Assembly (NCBI GenBank): GCA_017746715.1
Contig: JAGHZQ010000024.1
Location: 124,001 to 188,000, forward strand
Length of the DNA stretch: 64,000 bases
Direction of reading: 5' to 3'
From: Cyanobacteria bacterium SBLK
Lineage (GTDB): Bacteria > Cyanobacteriota > Cyanobacteriia > Cyanobacteriales > Spirulinaceae
Below, piece after piece: positions 34,741 to 44,976 of this stretch (position 1 is its first letter; each line of letters begins with the position of its first letter). The notes under the pieces are model-generated. The model had not been told where the DNA came from. It was given only the letters and a program-made list of their open reading frames with translations, and did no database searches. Made by a program: the position numbers and the translations under genes.

Positions 34741-34971
34741 CTATCGAGAAGCGCCAGAGCCTGTTGAATCGGGTTGTCCTCGCGAAGGAAGGGGGACGCG
34801 ATCGCTTGCCAATATATTGGCAAGTAATATATTGTGTGAATTTTGCCCTTGAGGGTGAGATAAAATCTTACAACAATGCTGTTCGGCAAAGGCTCTAGAA
34901 TTGCCTGCGTCGATCGCGATTAAGGAAAACGCGGCAATTAATAGAACATACGTTTTGTTGGCAGTTTTCAT
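34741..34971 (-). CDS. Possible small exported protein (76 aa)
   Basis: From the ATG at 34971 the frame begins MKTANKTYVLLIAAFSLIAI and DAGNSRAFAEQH, a plausible signal peptide with AFA|EQ cleavage, followed by about 45 residues with a Cys-Cys pair. The 3' part runs through a perfect palindrome (TTGCCAATATATTGGCAA, near 34806-34823), which is unusual for coding DNA. I do not recognise the protein and hold it as a weak call. Confidence 0.3.
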   Translation of the reverse strand: MKTANKTYVLLIAAFSLIAIDAGNSRAFAEQHCCKILSHPQGQNSHNILLANILASDRVPLPSRGQPDSTGSGASR

Positions 34972-35059
34972 GGTCTTTAAAGATTTCTTGCAACAAAAAA
35001 ACAAAATTACTAGATCTAGCGTAAAAGTTGAGAATCAATCCTTTGCTTGGGTTAGCTAG

Positions 35060-38000
35060 TTATCTTAATTCTCGAGATGCGCTCTTTTTACCTAAGAAGA
35101 TCTCATAAATTACTCTGACGATCGTTATCGTAATTGTAGCAGCTAAAGCCATTGGGAGAAAGGGCAACCAGAGTGCATCAACGCAAATTGAGAGATAACA
35201 AACTATTAACAAAGTCGAAATAACTGCGAGAGTTGTTCCCACGCGTTGAATCCGATTGCGAACCACTCCAATTCCTAAGAAACTTCCGCCTATGGAAGCC
35301 AAAAACACGAACATCCAATCTCCCCATTGAGGTAACGTCTCGAGCAGCGGTCGTCCATCTTGAACCGTGCTAATAATCTGACTGACTGCGTGTGCGTGTA
35401 AAAATACACTAGATATTTTTTCCCGACCAAAAAACATTTTTGGAACGATCTGCCAATTATCTTTATCCTCAGCTTTATATCCAATCAAAATAATATCGTC
35501 TTTCAGGTCTTCGACCAGTTTTTGGCGATCGCTAGAATCATTTGATTTCAAGATCTCCGAGAGGGTGATTTCTTGGAAGGGTTGAGAATTAGCACGATAA
35601 TTTAGAAATACCAGAAAACCCTCCCAATCTAAATACTGATATCCGCCCATTCTCGGTCGAAGTCGCTCAAATTTACTTGTTTTTCCTTCTCGATTTGGTA
35701 TTGTTAAAATATTTCCACCAGAAATTGAATCTAAATCTGATGGTTCGATATTTAAAAAATTTACTGCTAACTGTAGCCCCAAAGAATACTCTGTCTGACA
35801 TGGATTGAGCTTTGAGCTATAGACTACATCAAACAAATACATTGTCCGAATATAATCAGTGTCAGGCAGATCGGAAAAACCCAATTGATTTCTATCTACT
35901 CCTTTGGGAGGTCTATGAGGTGGTTCGTCCTCTTTAGAAGGATATTCTTGTTCGCCTCGTATAACATGACAAGTTGCTATTATGTCTTCATTATTTTTCA
36001 AATAATTTGTTAACTCGTTATAATCTTCTTCTTTGCCAACGGGAATATCGCGATAGATTGCCAATCCGATCGCTTTCGGTTGATACTCTTCTAATGTATT
36101 CAACAACTGGAGGATAACGCGATCGCTGATGGTATTGGGATACTTTGCCTCGACTACCGGATCGGCAAATGTTTTCAGATCCTCATCGGTTATCGTAACA
36201 ATGGAAATTCGAGAATCTGGAGGTTCTGCGGGACGCATTTGCATCATGCGATCGAAGAAAAAGAATTCAAAGGGTTGCAGGATGCCTAGCGATCGGCTAA
36301 GCATCGTTAAAAGAGTGATACTCAAACTAGCAATGAGTATCGGCCACTGTTGGACTTGAAATTGTTTAATTCTCTTAACGTTTTTAAGTTTTTGGATTCT
36401 ATTAGATTCCTTCTCAAGCCAGTCGAGATTAAAAATCTCTTGATAAATTAGATTGGAAACAGTGAGATGTTCGATCTTATCTCTCAAAACCAAACCAGAT
36501 TGTAGTAATTGTTGGTGTTCTAAATTATTCTCAAATTTTATCGCACCTTCTTTTAAGATTTTTCTGTATAATTCTAAACGTTTTTGTTGTCCTCGATCCC
36601 AAGATAAAAGACGATTGCGAATCATTCTCAAATGTTGAGGCTCATCCCTTAACGTCCATTTTTCTATTATTTGAGTTTTAACCACATCTTCGATTACCTG
36701 TAATTCTGCTCCTTGAGAAATAAAAAATTGAGATTGAGCCACTAAAAAACAAAGTTTCTGAGTGAGAAATGGATGTCCTCCCGTCCAATATAGAACTTCT
36801 CTTACAACAGCTTCGGGATTATCTGCCGTACCTTGTAGCCCTCGAGCTAAAGGTAAAGACTCCTCAAGCGTAAAACCGTGTAATTCAATTGCTTGACCGA
36901 TATTAAAAGGAATGTGTTGTTTGTTTGCGATCGATTCTAAAGGAGTCGTCACCCCGAGCAATGCAAAACTTAAACGCTTGTAATCGGGTCGAGCATCGCG
37001 ATTATTATAACAAGAGCGAATCCAAGCAAAAAACGCATCTGTTTTAAAATTAAGATTTAAAACACTATCAACTTCATCAATAAAAATAATTATTTTTCGA
37101 TCGATATTTTTCAGTAATGTATCTTCTACAAATACAATAAATCTTTGTAAAGGAGAAAGTTCTTCACGAGAATCGCGCCACCACGCTCGCCAATTAAAAA
37201 TATTGTCAAGCTCAAAATCCTTGACAAGATAACGAATCATCCCTGCATACCACTTTTCTACATCAATTCCTTCAATTCCACTACCCGATAAATCGATAAC
37301 ACTACAGGCAAAACCTTCTGCTGTCAATTGTTCCATTATCCGAACTCGCAGACTGGATTTTCCCGTTTGTCGAGGAGTTAAAACAGAGCAGAATTCTCCA
37401 GCTTTTAGAGCCTGATAAAATTCATCGTCAGCTTTACGAACGACATAACTCGGTGAATCTTTTGGTAAACTGCCACCAATGTGATAGCGATATGTTTCTG
37501 TCAGTTCTTGAGAAGGACTAAAATCTACAATATCTAAATGTCTTTCGACCCATCTTTCATCAAAAACGATCGCATAAATTCGATTGTAAATTTTTAACTT
37601 TCCTTCTTCTCTAACCACTAATCCAGATTTTTCTAACTCGAGGTATTCTATATCATCTTTTGCTTCAACTACTCCATCAATTAGAATTTTTTGGTAGAGC
37701 GTAAGTAACTGATAAGCTAATTTTTCTTGTAATAAATAATTTCTAATCGTGCCTAAAGTCTTAAAAGTATCTTGAACTTCCCAATTTTTGAGTATTTTTT
37801 CTCGAACGAGATTTTCAATGGCTTCAATTTCACGACCTGCGGGAATAAATACGCTATCAGTGCGAATCAAATCGCAGAATTTTTGAGTGAGAAGAGGTTG
37901 ACCTGCCGTCCACTCTAAAATTTGTTTCATAACCTTCCCTGGATTGCTCGCTTTTCCCTCTAATCCCATCAATAAAGGTTGAGTTTCTGACAGCTCAAAC

Positions 38001-39967
38001 CCCTTCAGTTCAATCGCTCTGCCAATATTAAAAGAAGTACGCCTTGTATCTTGGATTAAATTCGTGGCGATCGCAATACCAAACAGAGCAAACGTTAAAC
38101 GGTTATAATCGGGTTTATCAACGCGTTCGTTATAACAGGTTCGCAAAAAAGCAAAAAAATCATCAGTCGGAAACTTCAAGTCAAAAACTTTATCGATTCC
38201 ATCCATAAAAATAACAATTTGTCCGTCTACAGACTTGAGAAGTACATCTTCTATCATCTCTGTTAAGCGTTGCAAAGGAGAAAGAGACGATCGCGATCGC
38301 CACCAATTTCGCCAGTTAAAAGGAAGCTCAAAACTTCTAGCAATTCGATAGGCGATTCTTGCATACCATTGTTCTGAGGTAATGCGATGGACATTCACTG
38401 GCGCTAAGTTCATAAAACCGCAGACGATTCCATCCGATTCCAATTTCTTCATTGTCCGAATTGCCAAACTTGTTTTTCCCATTTGATAAGCATTGAAAAC
38501 ATAGCAAAATTCTCCTGCTTTAAGCCTTTTGTAGAGTTCGCGATCGGCAGGTCTTTCAACATAACTTGCAGCATTTGCATCTAAACTTCCTCCAACTTGG
38601 TAGGAATATTTTTCTTCTGCTTTAGAAGCAGCTTGTGTTTGCTCCTGTTGTGATTGTTCTAGGAATCGCCGTCTTTCTTTTTCTTTACTGGCAGAGAGAA
38701 ATTGGTGTTCCGGTTCGGTTAAACTTCTTTTCCTCGACCAAGCGATCGCAATTTTTAATTCTTCTCCTTTCAAGAGATAAAACTCGCTACGATTGTTAGC
38801 CAACCATTGAGCCATTTTTTCGGCATAGGGACGTAGATTAGCTAGTTTTTCTCGAACCCAGTCTAAATTAAAAACTTCTCGATAAATACGATTGCTAATC
38901 GATAATTGTGCTTGATACTTGATAACGACTCCAGATAAGCGTAAATCCATCTGTTCTAGACTATTATCCACAAAAACTCTCTCTTCTTGTAAAATACGCT
39001 GATAGAGTTTAAGTATTTTGGCTTTGTGACGATCTCCTTGTTCTCTATCTCTCAGCAAGCGATCGCGAATCGTGATAAAATGTCTGTTTGGATCGTTATA
39101 TTTCCAATTTTCTACAACTTGAGATCGCACTAAATCTTCTACCCATTCTACTTCTTGTCCTACAATTAAAGGGCGATCGAACTTACGCGCAAGATCGCAG
39201 ATTCTTTGGGTCAAAAAAGGTTGACCTTCCGTCCATTCTAAAATGTGGTTGAGGAGAGCGTTAGGATTTTTCGTTTGCCGAATTAGTCCTTTTTCTAAGG
39301 GATCGATATCGGGTAGTTTAAAACCACCCAAATCGATAGATATCCCAATGTTAAATGGCGTACGATCTTCATCTTGATGTCGAACGAGTTCGTTGGGGTC
39401 TGCTACACCCAAAAGGGCAAAAGTCAAGCGTTTATATTCTGGATTATCAACTCGTTCATTGGAACAAGCACGGATAAAAGCAAAAAAATCTGTGCTGGGA
39501 AAATTCAAGCTCAGAATACTGTCGATTTCATCAATGAATATAACAATATTTTTTTCCGGAGGAATGGACTTAAATAATATATCTTCAATAAATGCTTCGA
39601 GTCGGCTCGAAGATGATAAGTCTTTACGCTTGCTCCACCAAGCCAAAATATCACATGGGAGATTCAGGCTTATTTTGAGTTTGCGAATAATTCCTAAATA
39701 CCACTGTTCTGGCGTAATATTATCACTGCCAATTTTATTCATATCAATGGAAACGCAAAGAACATTCTCATCTTTCAATCTCTGCATGACTCGCACTCGC
39801 AGGCTGGATTTTCCCATCTGGCGAGAATTGAGAACATAGCAACATTCTCCAGATTTTAGCGTTTGATAAAGCGCTTCATCTGCCGCTCGTTGGACATAGG
39901 TCGGATCGTCGGCAGCGAGGGTTCCACCAACTTTATAGTGATAATAGCGATCGCCTTGATAATTCAT
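35060..39967 (-). CDS. Giant triple AAA_35 ATPase with CHASE2 domain and membrane anchors
   Basis: The 1635-aa protein has three AAA_35-like modules. Module 1 (about 1-380): [20 protein letters not shown], Walker A RQMGKSSL (50-56), Walker B FIDEID (144-149). Module 2 (about 452-815): QMGKTSL, but Walker B reads FMDGID (587-592), so the catalytic Glu is Gly. Module 3 (about 826-1185): [14 protein letters not shown] (962-967). A membrane segment (about 1207-1228) leads to a CHASE2-like region ([39 protein letters not shown]) and three C-terminal membrane segments (about 1550-1625). It lies 18 bases after the NTPase-TIR gene. A sensor at the membrane that drives ATPase modules is inferred. No cyclase, kinase or nuclease domain is visible. 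Confidence 0.85.
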   Translation of the reverse strand: MNYQGDRYYHYKVGGTLAADDPTYVQRAADEALYQTLKSGECCYVLNSRQMGKSSLRVRVMQRLKDENVLCVSIDMNKIGSDNITPEQWYLGIIRKLKISLNLPCDILAWWSKRKDLSSSSRLEAFIEDILFKSIPPEKNIVIFIDEIDSILSLNFPSTDFFAFIRACSNERVDNPEYKRLTFALLGVADPNELVRHQDEDRTPFNIGISIDLGGFKLPDIDPLEKGLIRQTKNPNALLNHILEWTEGQPFLTQRICDLARKFDRPLIVGQEVEWVEDLVRSQVVENWKYNDPNRHFITIRDRLLRDREQGDRHKAKILKLYQRILQEERVFVDNSLEQMDLRLSGVVIKYQAQLSISNRIYREVFNLDWVREKLANLRPYAEKMAQWLANNRSEFYLLKGEELKIAIAWSRKRSLTEPEHQFLSASKEKERRRFLEQSQQEQTQAASKAEEKYSYQVGGSLDANAASYVERPADRELYKRLKAGEFCYVFNAYQMGKTSLAIRTMKKLESDGIVCGFMNLAPVNVHRITSEQWYARIAYRIARSFELPFNWRNWWRSRSSLSPLQRLTEMIEDVLLKSVDGQIVIFMDGIDKVFDLKFPTDDFFAFLRTCYNERVDKPDYNRLTFALFGIAIATNLIQDTRRTSFNIGRAIELKGFELSETQPLLMGLEGKASNPGKVMKQILEWTAGQPLLTQKFCDLIRTDSVFIPAGREIEAIENLVREKILKNWEVQDTFKTLGTIRNYLLQEKLAYQLLTLYQKILIDGVVEAKDDIEYLELEKSGLVVREEGKLKIYNRIYAIVFDERWVERHLDIVDFSPSQELTETYRYHIGGSLPKDSPSYVVRKADDEFYQALKAGEFCSVLTPRQTGKSSLRVRIMEQLTAEGFACSVIDLSGSGIEGIDVEKWYAGMIRYLVKDFELDNIFNWRAWWRDSREELSPLQRFIVFVEDTLLKNIDRKIIIFIDEVDSVLNLNFKTDAFFAWIRSCYNNRDARPDYKRLSFALLGVTTPLESIANKQHIPFNIGQAIELHGFTLEESLPLARGLQGTADNPEAVVREVLYWTGGHPFLTQKLCFLVAQSQFFISQGAELQVIEDVVKTQIIEKWTLRDEPQHLRMIRNRLLSWDRGQQKRLELYRKILKEGAIKFENNLEHQQLLQSGLVLRDKIEHLTVSNLIYQEIFNLDWLEKESNRIQKLKNVKRIKQFQVQQWPILIASLSITLLTMLSRSLGILQPFEFFFFDRMMQMRPAEPPDSRISIVTITDEDLKTFADPVVEAKYPNTISDRVILQLLNTLEEYQPKAIGLAIYRDIPVGKEEDYNELTNYLKNNEDIIATCHVIRGEQEYPSKEDEPPHRPPKGVDRNQLGFSDLPDTDYIRTMYLFDVVYSSKLNPCQTEYSLGLQLAVNFLNIEPSDLDSISGGNILTIPNREGKTSKFERLRPRMGGYQYLDWEGFLVFLNYRANSQPFQEITLSEILKSNDSSDRQKLVEDLKDDIILIGYKAEDKDNWQIVPKMFFGREKISSVFLHAHAVSQIISTVQDGRPLLETLPQWGDWMFVFLASIGGSFLGIGVVRNRIQRVGTTLAVISTLLIVCYLSICVDALWLPFLPMALAATITITIVRVIYEIFLGKKSASRELR

Positions 39968-39985
39968 CGGGTTCTAAATTGAGAT

Positions 39986-42850
39986 CTAGCGCAAACAATC
40001 TTGGAAATACTCCCGATACAAACGGCATCGAGGCAATACGCGATTCCTTTCCATTTTAATCACTCCCATGCTGTCCAAACGATAAGCCAAAGTTTGCTCT
40101 AATTCGATTGCTTCATCTGCCATAATGACCTCATGCAATGCTCCCTTTAATTCTGGATAATTCTGAAGGATTCTCCAAAATCGCTGTAAATGATTGCAAT
40201 AAATGTTTTGGTTCGCCAGCGATCGTGTCAACTCTGCCAGTGTAAGGTCTTTTCGTCGTAAATGGTAAAGTGCTCGTCGCACTAAATAAGGATGCCCTCC
40301 CACAAGCTCCATTAATTGCACGACCTCATCTTCTTGCCATAACAATTGATAGCGTTGCGCGAGATCTAGTACTTGTTTGCGATTAAACTCCGGTAATCCA
40401 ATCTCTAATCCGGCATTGAATAATGGTGATTGATGGATATCATTGATGTAAACTTCAGTAGAATAGACAATAACCAAACGGAACTTTTTCCAGAGGTCGC
40501 TCGTATCGTTTACCGATTTTGCCTCATCATGCCAAGCTCGCAACAAACCAAAAAAATCGTTGGCCACAGACTCATGGGGAAAAACCCGATCCACCTCATC
40601 CAATCCTACAACCAAAGGACAGTCCAACTCTCCTAACAAATAATTCTCAAAATAGTGGCTGCACTTATCCTTACTGCCAAAATCGCTGTCCCAACTCAAC
40701 GGGTGCGATTGTCCTAAGCGATGTCCGACTTGCTGGCAAAACCATTTCAACAGGCGATCGAGATCCATCAATATTGCGCTTTCTGTTTGTTGCAGCGAAA
40801 GAGAAACAACTTGACTCCCCTGTGCCTTGGCATGAGCGAGAATTCTCGACATGAGGGAGGTTTTGCCCATTTGTCGTGCTGCTTTGATGCGAATTAGTGC
40901 GCCGGGTTGTAAAACTGAGCGATCGCAATCCTCTTCAATCGGCGATCGCTTGACATACAAAGCAGAATGAGGTGACATGCCGCTAGAAGGCATTCTTTGT
41001 AATTCCAATTCAGCTACGGGGGATGGTAATCGCTCCACGCTCTCTTCAACAACAAACTCCTCCTGTATTTCGGAAACCGACTCGGGTAAAGTTTCTGTCG
41101 CTAACATATCGAGAATATTGCTGACAATTTCTCGAGGTTGAGTCCCTTCTAATGGCAAGAGTTGGTTTAATAGAATTCGCTGCTCGGGATTCAAGGAAAA
41201 ATTCCCCACGCTCACCGGGACGATCGCGGGTTTTCCGTCTTGTCGAGATGCTTGCAATTCTCGGACTTTCTCAATGTCTAGGGCAATAGTATCGTCCGCA
41301 TAAGATTCTTCCGACAAAAGCAAAACAAAGCAATCGCATCTTTGTAATTTGTCTTGCCAATCTTCTCGAAAACGAGTCAGATCGCTAACTAAAAACCCCT
41401 GATGTCCTGCTTCTCGAAAACAACGATACAGATTGCGTGCATTTGCTTCCTCAGATTGGCTATAGCGAATTAAGACTCGCTTTCCCGTCGTAATAGGAAC
41501 CGGAAAAGAAAAGCGATCGGGCTGTATTTGTTGCCAATCATTTGAGGGTTCTGCTTCTGGCGATCGGTCTGAAATAATAACATAGAGATGGGGCGGAAAT
41601 TTAAACTGAAATAGAGAAATAATTTCCCCTTCCGCTTCATGCAAACCATCCAGAACAATAATCAATGGTTCGGTTTCTTCGATCGCTTTTTGGGTTAAGA
41701 AACCATACAGCATCTCTCGCAAGCCTTCTTCTGTCTCTGGAAATTTTACGTTTCTCAGTTCGTGATAGACGCAAAGTTGACGGAGTAGATGAGTATAAGC
41801 AGAAGATATCTTCCGAAGACTGGGATGATGGCGGCTAAAAAAGTGATAGGCGATAAATTTTTGCCGTCCTTGACGCGATTTTATCCATCTCGCTAACAGG
41901 GTTGTTTTTCCTGCTTCTGCGGGGGCGCTAACGATCGATAGACCTCCCCGATTTTCGGCAATAAAGCGATCGAATCGTTCGAGAATGTCCTCTTGTCCTC
42001 CCGCATCTGCGATCGCATACTCCGCCAACAATTCTTCCGTGCGATCGACCACCTCCAATCCCAAATATTGCTGATAGAGAGGCAAGCGCTGCATTTCCCG
42101 CAAAATATCCTCGAACATCGAGCGATCTTCTACCAATTGATTGAGAATTTCCTGAAAACTATTCTCGAAAACCAATTGATTCTCTATCCGTTCCTCGACC
42201 AATTGACTCAAAAGATATTGCTTAAACAAATTGCTGACTTGTGGATCTATTTTTATTTCTCTTATAAAATAATCTCGTAATAATTCAAACCAATCTAAAC
42301 GATTATTTTGGCGATCGTACCAACCTTTCTCGATCATTTCTTGAAAGCGAAAAGGAACATATTTATGCTCTTTTTTTAGATTTTCAATAAGATATTTCTT
42401 TAAAGAATCACGAATCTCTTGCAAGCAATGATTGCTATTAATATCTGGCGTTGTTAGTAATAAGTGCAAACAGGATTCTAAGTCGGCTTGTCCGTCTGGA
42501 TTATCGACAGGACTATAATCAGGCTGTTTTAGAAGATCGCGTTCTCGATCGATCTTTTGTGCTAGACTATCCAACCAAACAATTTCACCCGCTTCAGCAT
42601 TGGGAACGGATAAATGCCGACCTCGTCCCAGTGGAGGGGTGGGAAATTTGATGCCTAATTCCTGACAGCGAACCTTACAAACAATTAGAGTCGCTAACAA
42701 GTAAGCCTTTTGGACGGCCTTTTGTAAATCGCGGTTGACGGCAGGAAGCGTCTCTTTCCTTTTTTCAATGACTTGACTGATGCCCAATTTAGCGCGATCG
42801 TAAAATACGCTACTCACAATACTGAGCAAAATCGATGTAAGATTTCCCAT
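39986..42850 (-). CDS. NTPase-TIR-AAA_35 fusion protein (NLR-like)
   Basis: The 954-aa protein has a helical N-terminal region (about 1-270, unrecognised), a P-loop NTPase with Walker A SAPAEAGKTTLLARW (308-322) and Walker B LIIVLDGLHEAEG (396-408), then a TIR-like domain (about 457-550). The TIR part reads RVLIRYSQSEEANARNLYRC and LLSEESYADDTIALDIEKVR, where Glu527 fits the catalytic Glu position of NADase-type TIRs. A C-terminal AAA_35 module (about 625-954) has Walker A RQMGKTSLM and Walker B LDEVDRVF. GGAGG lies 8 bases before the ATG. STAND-like NTPase plus TIR recalls NLR immune proteins, but the order and the second ATPase are unusual. Catalysis is unproven. Confidence 0.85.
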   Translation of the reverse strand: MGNLTSILLSIVSSVFYDRAKLGISQVIEKRKETLPAVNRDLQKAVQKAYLLATLIVCKVRCQELGIKFPTPPLGRGRHLSVPNAEAGEIVWLDSLAQKIDRERDLLKQPDYSPVDNPDGQADLESCLHLLLTTPDINSNHCLQEIRDSLKKYLIENLKKEHKYVPFRFQEMIEKGWYDRQNNRLDWFELLRDYFIREIKIDPQVSNLFKQYLLSQLVEERIENQLVFENSFQEILNQLVEDRSMFEDILREMQRLPLYQQYLGLEVVDRTEELLAEYAIADAGGQEDILERFDRFIAENRGGLSIVSAPAEAGKTTLLARWIKSRQGRQKFIAYHFFSRHHPSLRKISSAYTHLLRQLCVYHELRNVKFPETEEGLREMLYGFLTQKAIEETEPLIIVLDGLHEAEGEIISLFQFKFPPHLYVIISDRSPEAEPSNDWQQIQPDRFSFPVPITTGKRVLIRYSQSEEANARNLYRCFREAGHQGFLVSDLTRFREDWQDKLQRCDCFVLLLSEESYADDTIALDIEKVRELQASRQDGKPAIVPVSVGNFSLNPEQRILLNQLLPLEGTQPREIVSNILDMLATETLPESVSEIQEEFVVEESVERLPSPVAELELQRMPSSGMSPHSALYVKRSPIEEDCDRSVLQPGALIRIKAARQMGKTSLMSRILAHAKAQGSQVVSLSLQQTESAILMDLDRLLKWFCQQVGHRLGQSHPLSWDSDFGSKDKCSHYFENYLLGELDCPLVVGLDEVDRVFPHESVANDFFGLLRAWHDEAKSVNDTSDLWKKFRLVIVYSTEVYINDIHQSPLFNAGLEIGLPEFNRKQVLDLAQRYQLLWQEDEVVQLMELVGGHPYLVRRALYHLRRKDLTLAELTRSLANQNIYCNHLQRFWRILQNYPELKGALHEVIMADEAIELEQTLAYRLDSMGVIKMERNRVLPRCRLYREYFQDCLR

Positions 42851-43017
42851 TGAATCCCTCCCGCATTAACAATTTATCTTATCTCATTCATCTTACTTAC
42901 TCATAATAGGATTTGGGGATTTCGACCCCTGCCACCTAACTTAATCTTGAAATCGACAAGGGAATGACCGATTTGAAGAAAGGGATTGCCCGTTTGCGGT
43001 AGGATGGCGATCGAGTC

Positions 43018-43959
43018 ATGCCCAGTTCCCCCTCTCCTGCCATGAGTGACGATGCCGATCGCCCCATTTCCGCTCAAGATAACGACCTTGACGAACTTTC
43101 CCTCGAAAGCGAGGCCGAACCGCCCCCTGCGGGCAAAAACGCGCAAGCTCCTGAAGACGAAACGCCATCCCCGCCTCAAACCGAACAAGATATCGCCTTA
43201 ATTAACCCGCGATCGCAAGTTCGTTTGGTCAAACAAAAAGGCAAACTGCACCTTATATTCCCGACAACCCGAGAATTTGCCGTCAAGGCCCATTGGACGG
43301 AAATTTGGGAGCAACTCAAACATCGCCTCAATGCGGGAGAGCAGTTTTGGCAGCCCGGTACCCCCATTGAAATTATCGCTGCCGATCAACTCATCGACAC
43401 CAGGCAACTGCAAGCGATTGCCGAGGCTCTTGCCAAAGCCAATCTCGACTTGCGGCGGGTGAGGACCAGCCGCCGTCAAACCGCCGTTGCGGCTGCTACT
43501 GCGGGTTATTCCGTAGACCAGCAAATCCATGCCATGGCAACGGACCTGCAACAAAACGCCGACTCCTCCGCCGAAAATTGGTCGCCTCCCCTATACATAA
43601 AATCTACCGCGCGATCGGGTTCGGAAATTCAGCATCCCGGCACAATTGTCGTTTTGGGCGATGCCAACCCCGGCAGCATCTTGATCGCGGCGGGGGATAT
43701 TCTGGTTTTGGGACGGTTGCGAGGCATTGCCCATGCCGGCTCCCAAGGCAACCGTGCCTGTCAAATTCTCGCCCTGCAAATGGAAGCCACCCAACTCAGA
43801 ATTGCCGATGCGATCGCCCGTCCCCCCGGAACCCCACCCGAAGGCTACTATCCCGAAATTGCCTACATGACTGCCTCTGGTATTCGGCTCGCTCGGGCGG
43901 TAAATTTCTTTAAGACCCATTCTTTCTCCCTCGATTTGGAAAGCTGGATTGAGAGTTAA
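43018..43959 (+). CDS. minC: Septum site-determining protein MinC
   Basis: The 313-aa protein has an acidic Pro-rich N-terminal leader, an N-terminal domain starting near residue 65, and the conserved C-terminal beta-helix: IQHPGTIVVLGDANPGSILI, AAGDILVLGRLRGIAHAGSQ and GNRACQILALQMEATQLRIA. This domain binds MinD and dimerises. With MinD it blocks FtsZ ring formation away from mid-cell. The start is uncertain. An ATG at 43042 (MSDDADRPIS) is equally plausible. minD follows. Confidence 0.92.
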   Translation: MPSSPSPAMSDDADRPISAQDNDLDELSLESEAEPPPAGKNAQAPEDETPSPPQTEQDIALINPRSQVRLVKQKGKLHLIFPTTREFAVKAHWTEIWEQLKHRLNAGEQFWQPGTPIEIIAADQLIDTRQLQAIAEALAKANLDLRRVRTSRRQTAVAAATAGYSVDQQIHAMATDLQQNADSSAENWSPPLYIKSTARSGSEIQHPGTIVVLGDANPGSILIAAGDILVLGRLRGIAHAGSQGNRACQILALQMEATQLRIADAIARPPGTPPEGYYPEIAYMTASGIRLARAVNFFKTHSFSLDLESWIES

Positions 43960-43969
43960 CAGCGATGCG

Positions 43970-44043
43970 ACCCCGCGACGACGAAAGTCGCAAGGGAACG
44001 CGCATCGAACCAGTCACCAGTCACCAGTCACCAGTCACCAGTT
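43970..44043 (+). repeat. GC-rich repeat copy and heptamer tandem repeat between minC and minD
   Basis: CCCCGCGACGACGAAAGTCG then CAAGGGAACGCGCATCGAA resembles the 11580-11820 repeats. At 44011-44043 the heptamer CAGTCAC is repeated four times plus a partial fifth. This is one of several heptanucleotide tandem repeats in this window. Confidence 0.7.
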
Positions 44044-44064
44044 AAAAAACACACAACCAATAAA

Positions 44065-44862
44065 ATGAGTCGGATCATTGTCATCACCTCCGGGAAAGGG
44101 GGCGTTGGGAAAACTACCATTACAGCCAATCTCGGTACGGCGCTCGCCCAACGGGGTCATAAAGTTGCCTTAGTCGATGCGGACTTTGGCTTAAGAAATT
44201 TAGATTTACTCCTCGGTTTGGAAAACCGCGTCGTTTATACCGCTATTGACGCGATCGCCGGTCACTGTCGCTTGAGCCAAGCCCTCGTCAAAGATAAGCG
44301 CCAGCCTCGCCTTGCCTTGCTTCCCGCCGCCCAAAGCCGCAATAAAGAATCCGTCACCCCGGAGCAAATGGAGAAATTGGTCAATGCGATCGCCCAATCC
44401 TTCGATTATGTCATTATCGACTGTCCTGCCGGGATCGAACTGGGGTTTCGCAATGCCATTTCTGCGGCCAAAGAAGCCCTCGTGGTGACAACGCCGGAAG
44501 TGACTGCCGTGCGAGATGCCGATCGCGCCATCGGATTGCTCGAAGCGAACGATATTAAAGATATTAAGTTAATCGTTAACCGCATCCGTCCGGAAATGGT
44601 GCAACTGCACGATATGATGAGCGTCGAAGATGTCTTGGAAATTTTAGCCGTTCCCCCCATCGGTATCGTTCCCGACGACGAACGAATTATTATTTGCAGC
44701 AATAAAGGGGAACCCATCGTCAGTGACGAAAATCCTACCCTCCCCGCGATCGCGTTTCAGAATATCGCCAGGCGTTTGGACGGCGAAGAAGTTCCCTTTA
44801 TCGATCTCATGGCAGCCCACAATAACCTTTTTAACCGCTTGCGCCGCCTTTTCCGCAATTGA
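44065..44862 (+). CDS. minD: Septum site-determining ATPase MinD
   Basis: The 265-aa protein has the deviant Walker A SGKGGVGKTTITANLGTAL, the ALVDADFGLRNLDLLLGLEN motif and the C-terminal amphipathic helix (NNLFNRLRRLFRN) for membrane binding. It has an intact KGGVGKT with signature Lys. It oscillates on the membrane and recruits MinC. It lies between minC and minE in the usual order. A dispersed repeat follows it. Confidence 0.96.
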   Translation: MSRIIVITSGKGGVGKTTITANLGTALAQRGHKVALVDADFGLRNLDLLLGLENRVVYTAIDAIAGHCRLSQALVKDKRQPRLALLPAAQSRNKESVTPEQMEKLVNAIAQSFDYVIIDCPAGIELGFRNAISAAKEALVVTTPEVTAVRDADRAIGLLEANDIKDIKLIVNRIRPEMVQLHDMMSVEDVLEILAVPPIGIVPDDERIIICSNKGEPIVSDENPTLPAIAFQNIARRLDGEEVPFIDLMAAHNNLFNRLRRLFRN

Positions 44863-44890
44863 AGGATGGGGGGAGTTAGGAGTAAGGATT

Positions 44891-44969
44891 AACAAACAAC
44901 CAACACTTCGGCTTCGCGGCTGCTGAGCTTGTCGAAGTACAGTGCAAGCAACAAACAACAAACAACCAT
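44891..44969 (+). repeat. Dispersed repeat between minD and minE
   Basis: AACAAACAACCAACACTTCG, GCTTCGCGGCTGCTGAGCTT, GTCGAAGTACAGTGCAAGCA and ACAAACAACAAACAACC. It is the best-preserved intergenic copy of the family that has entered the kinase gene at 6468-6542. Confidence 0.7.
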
Positions 44970-44976
44970 CATATGA

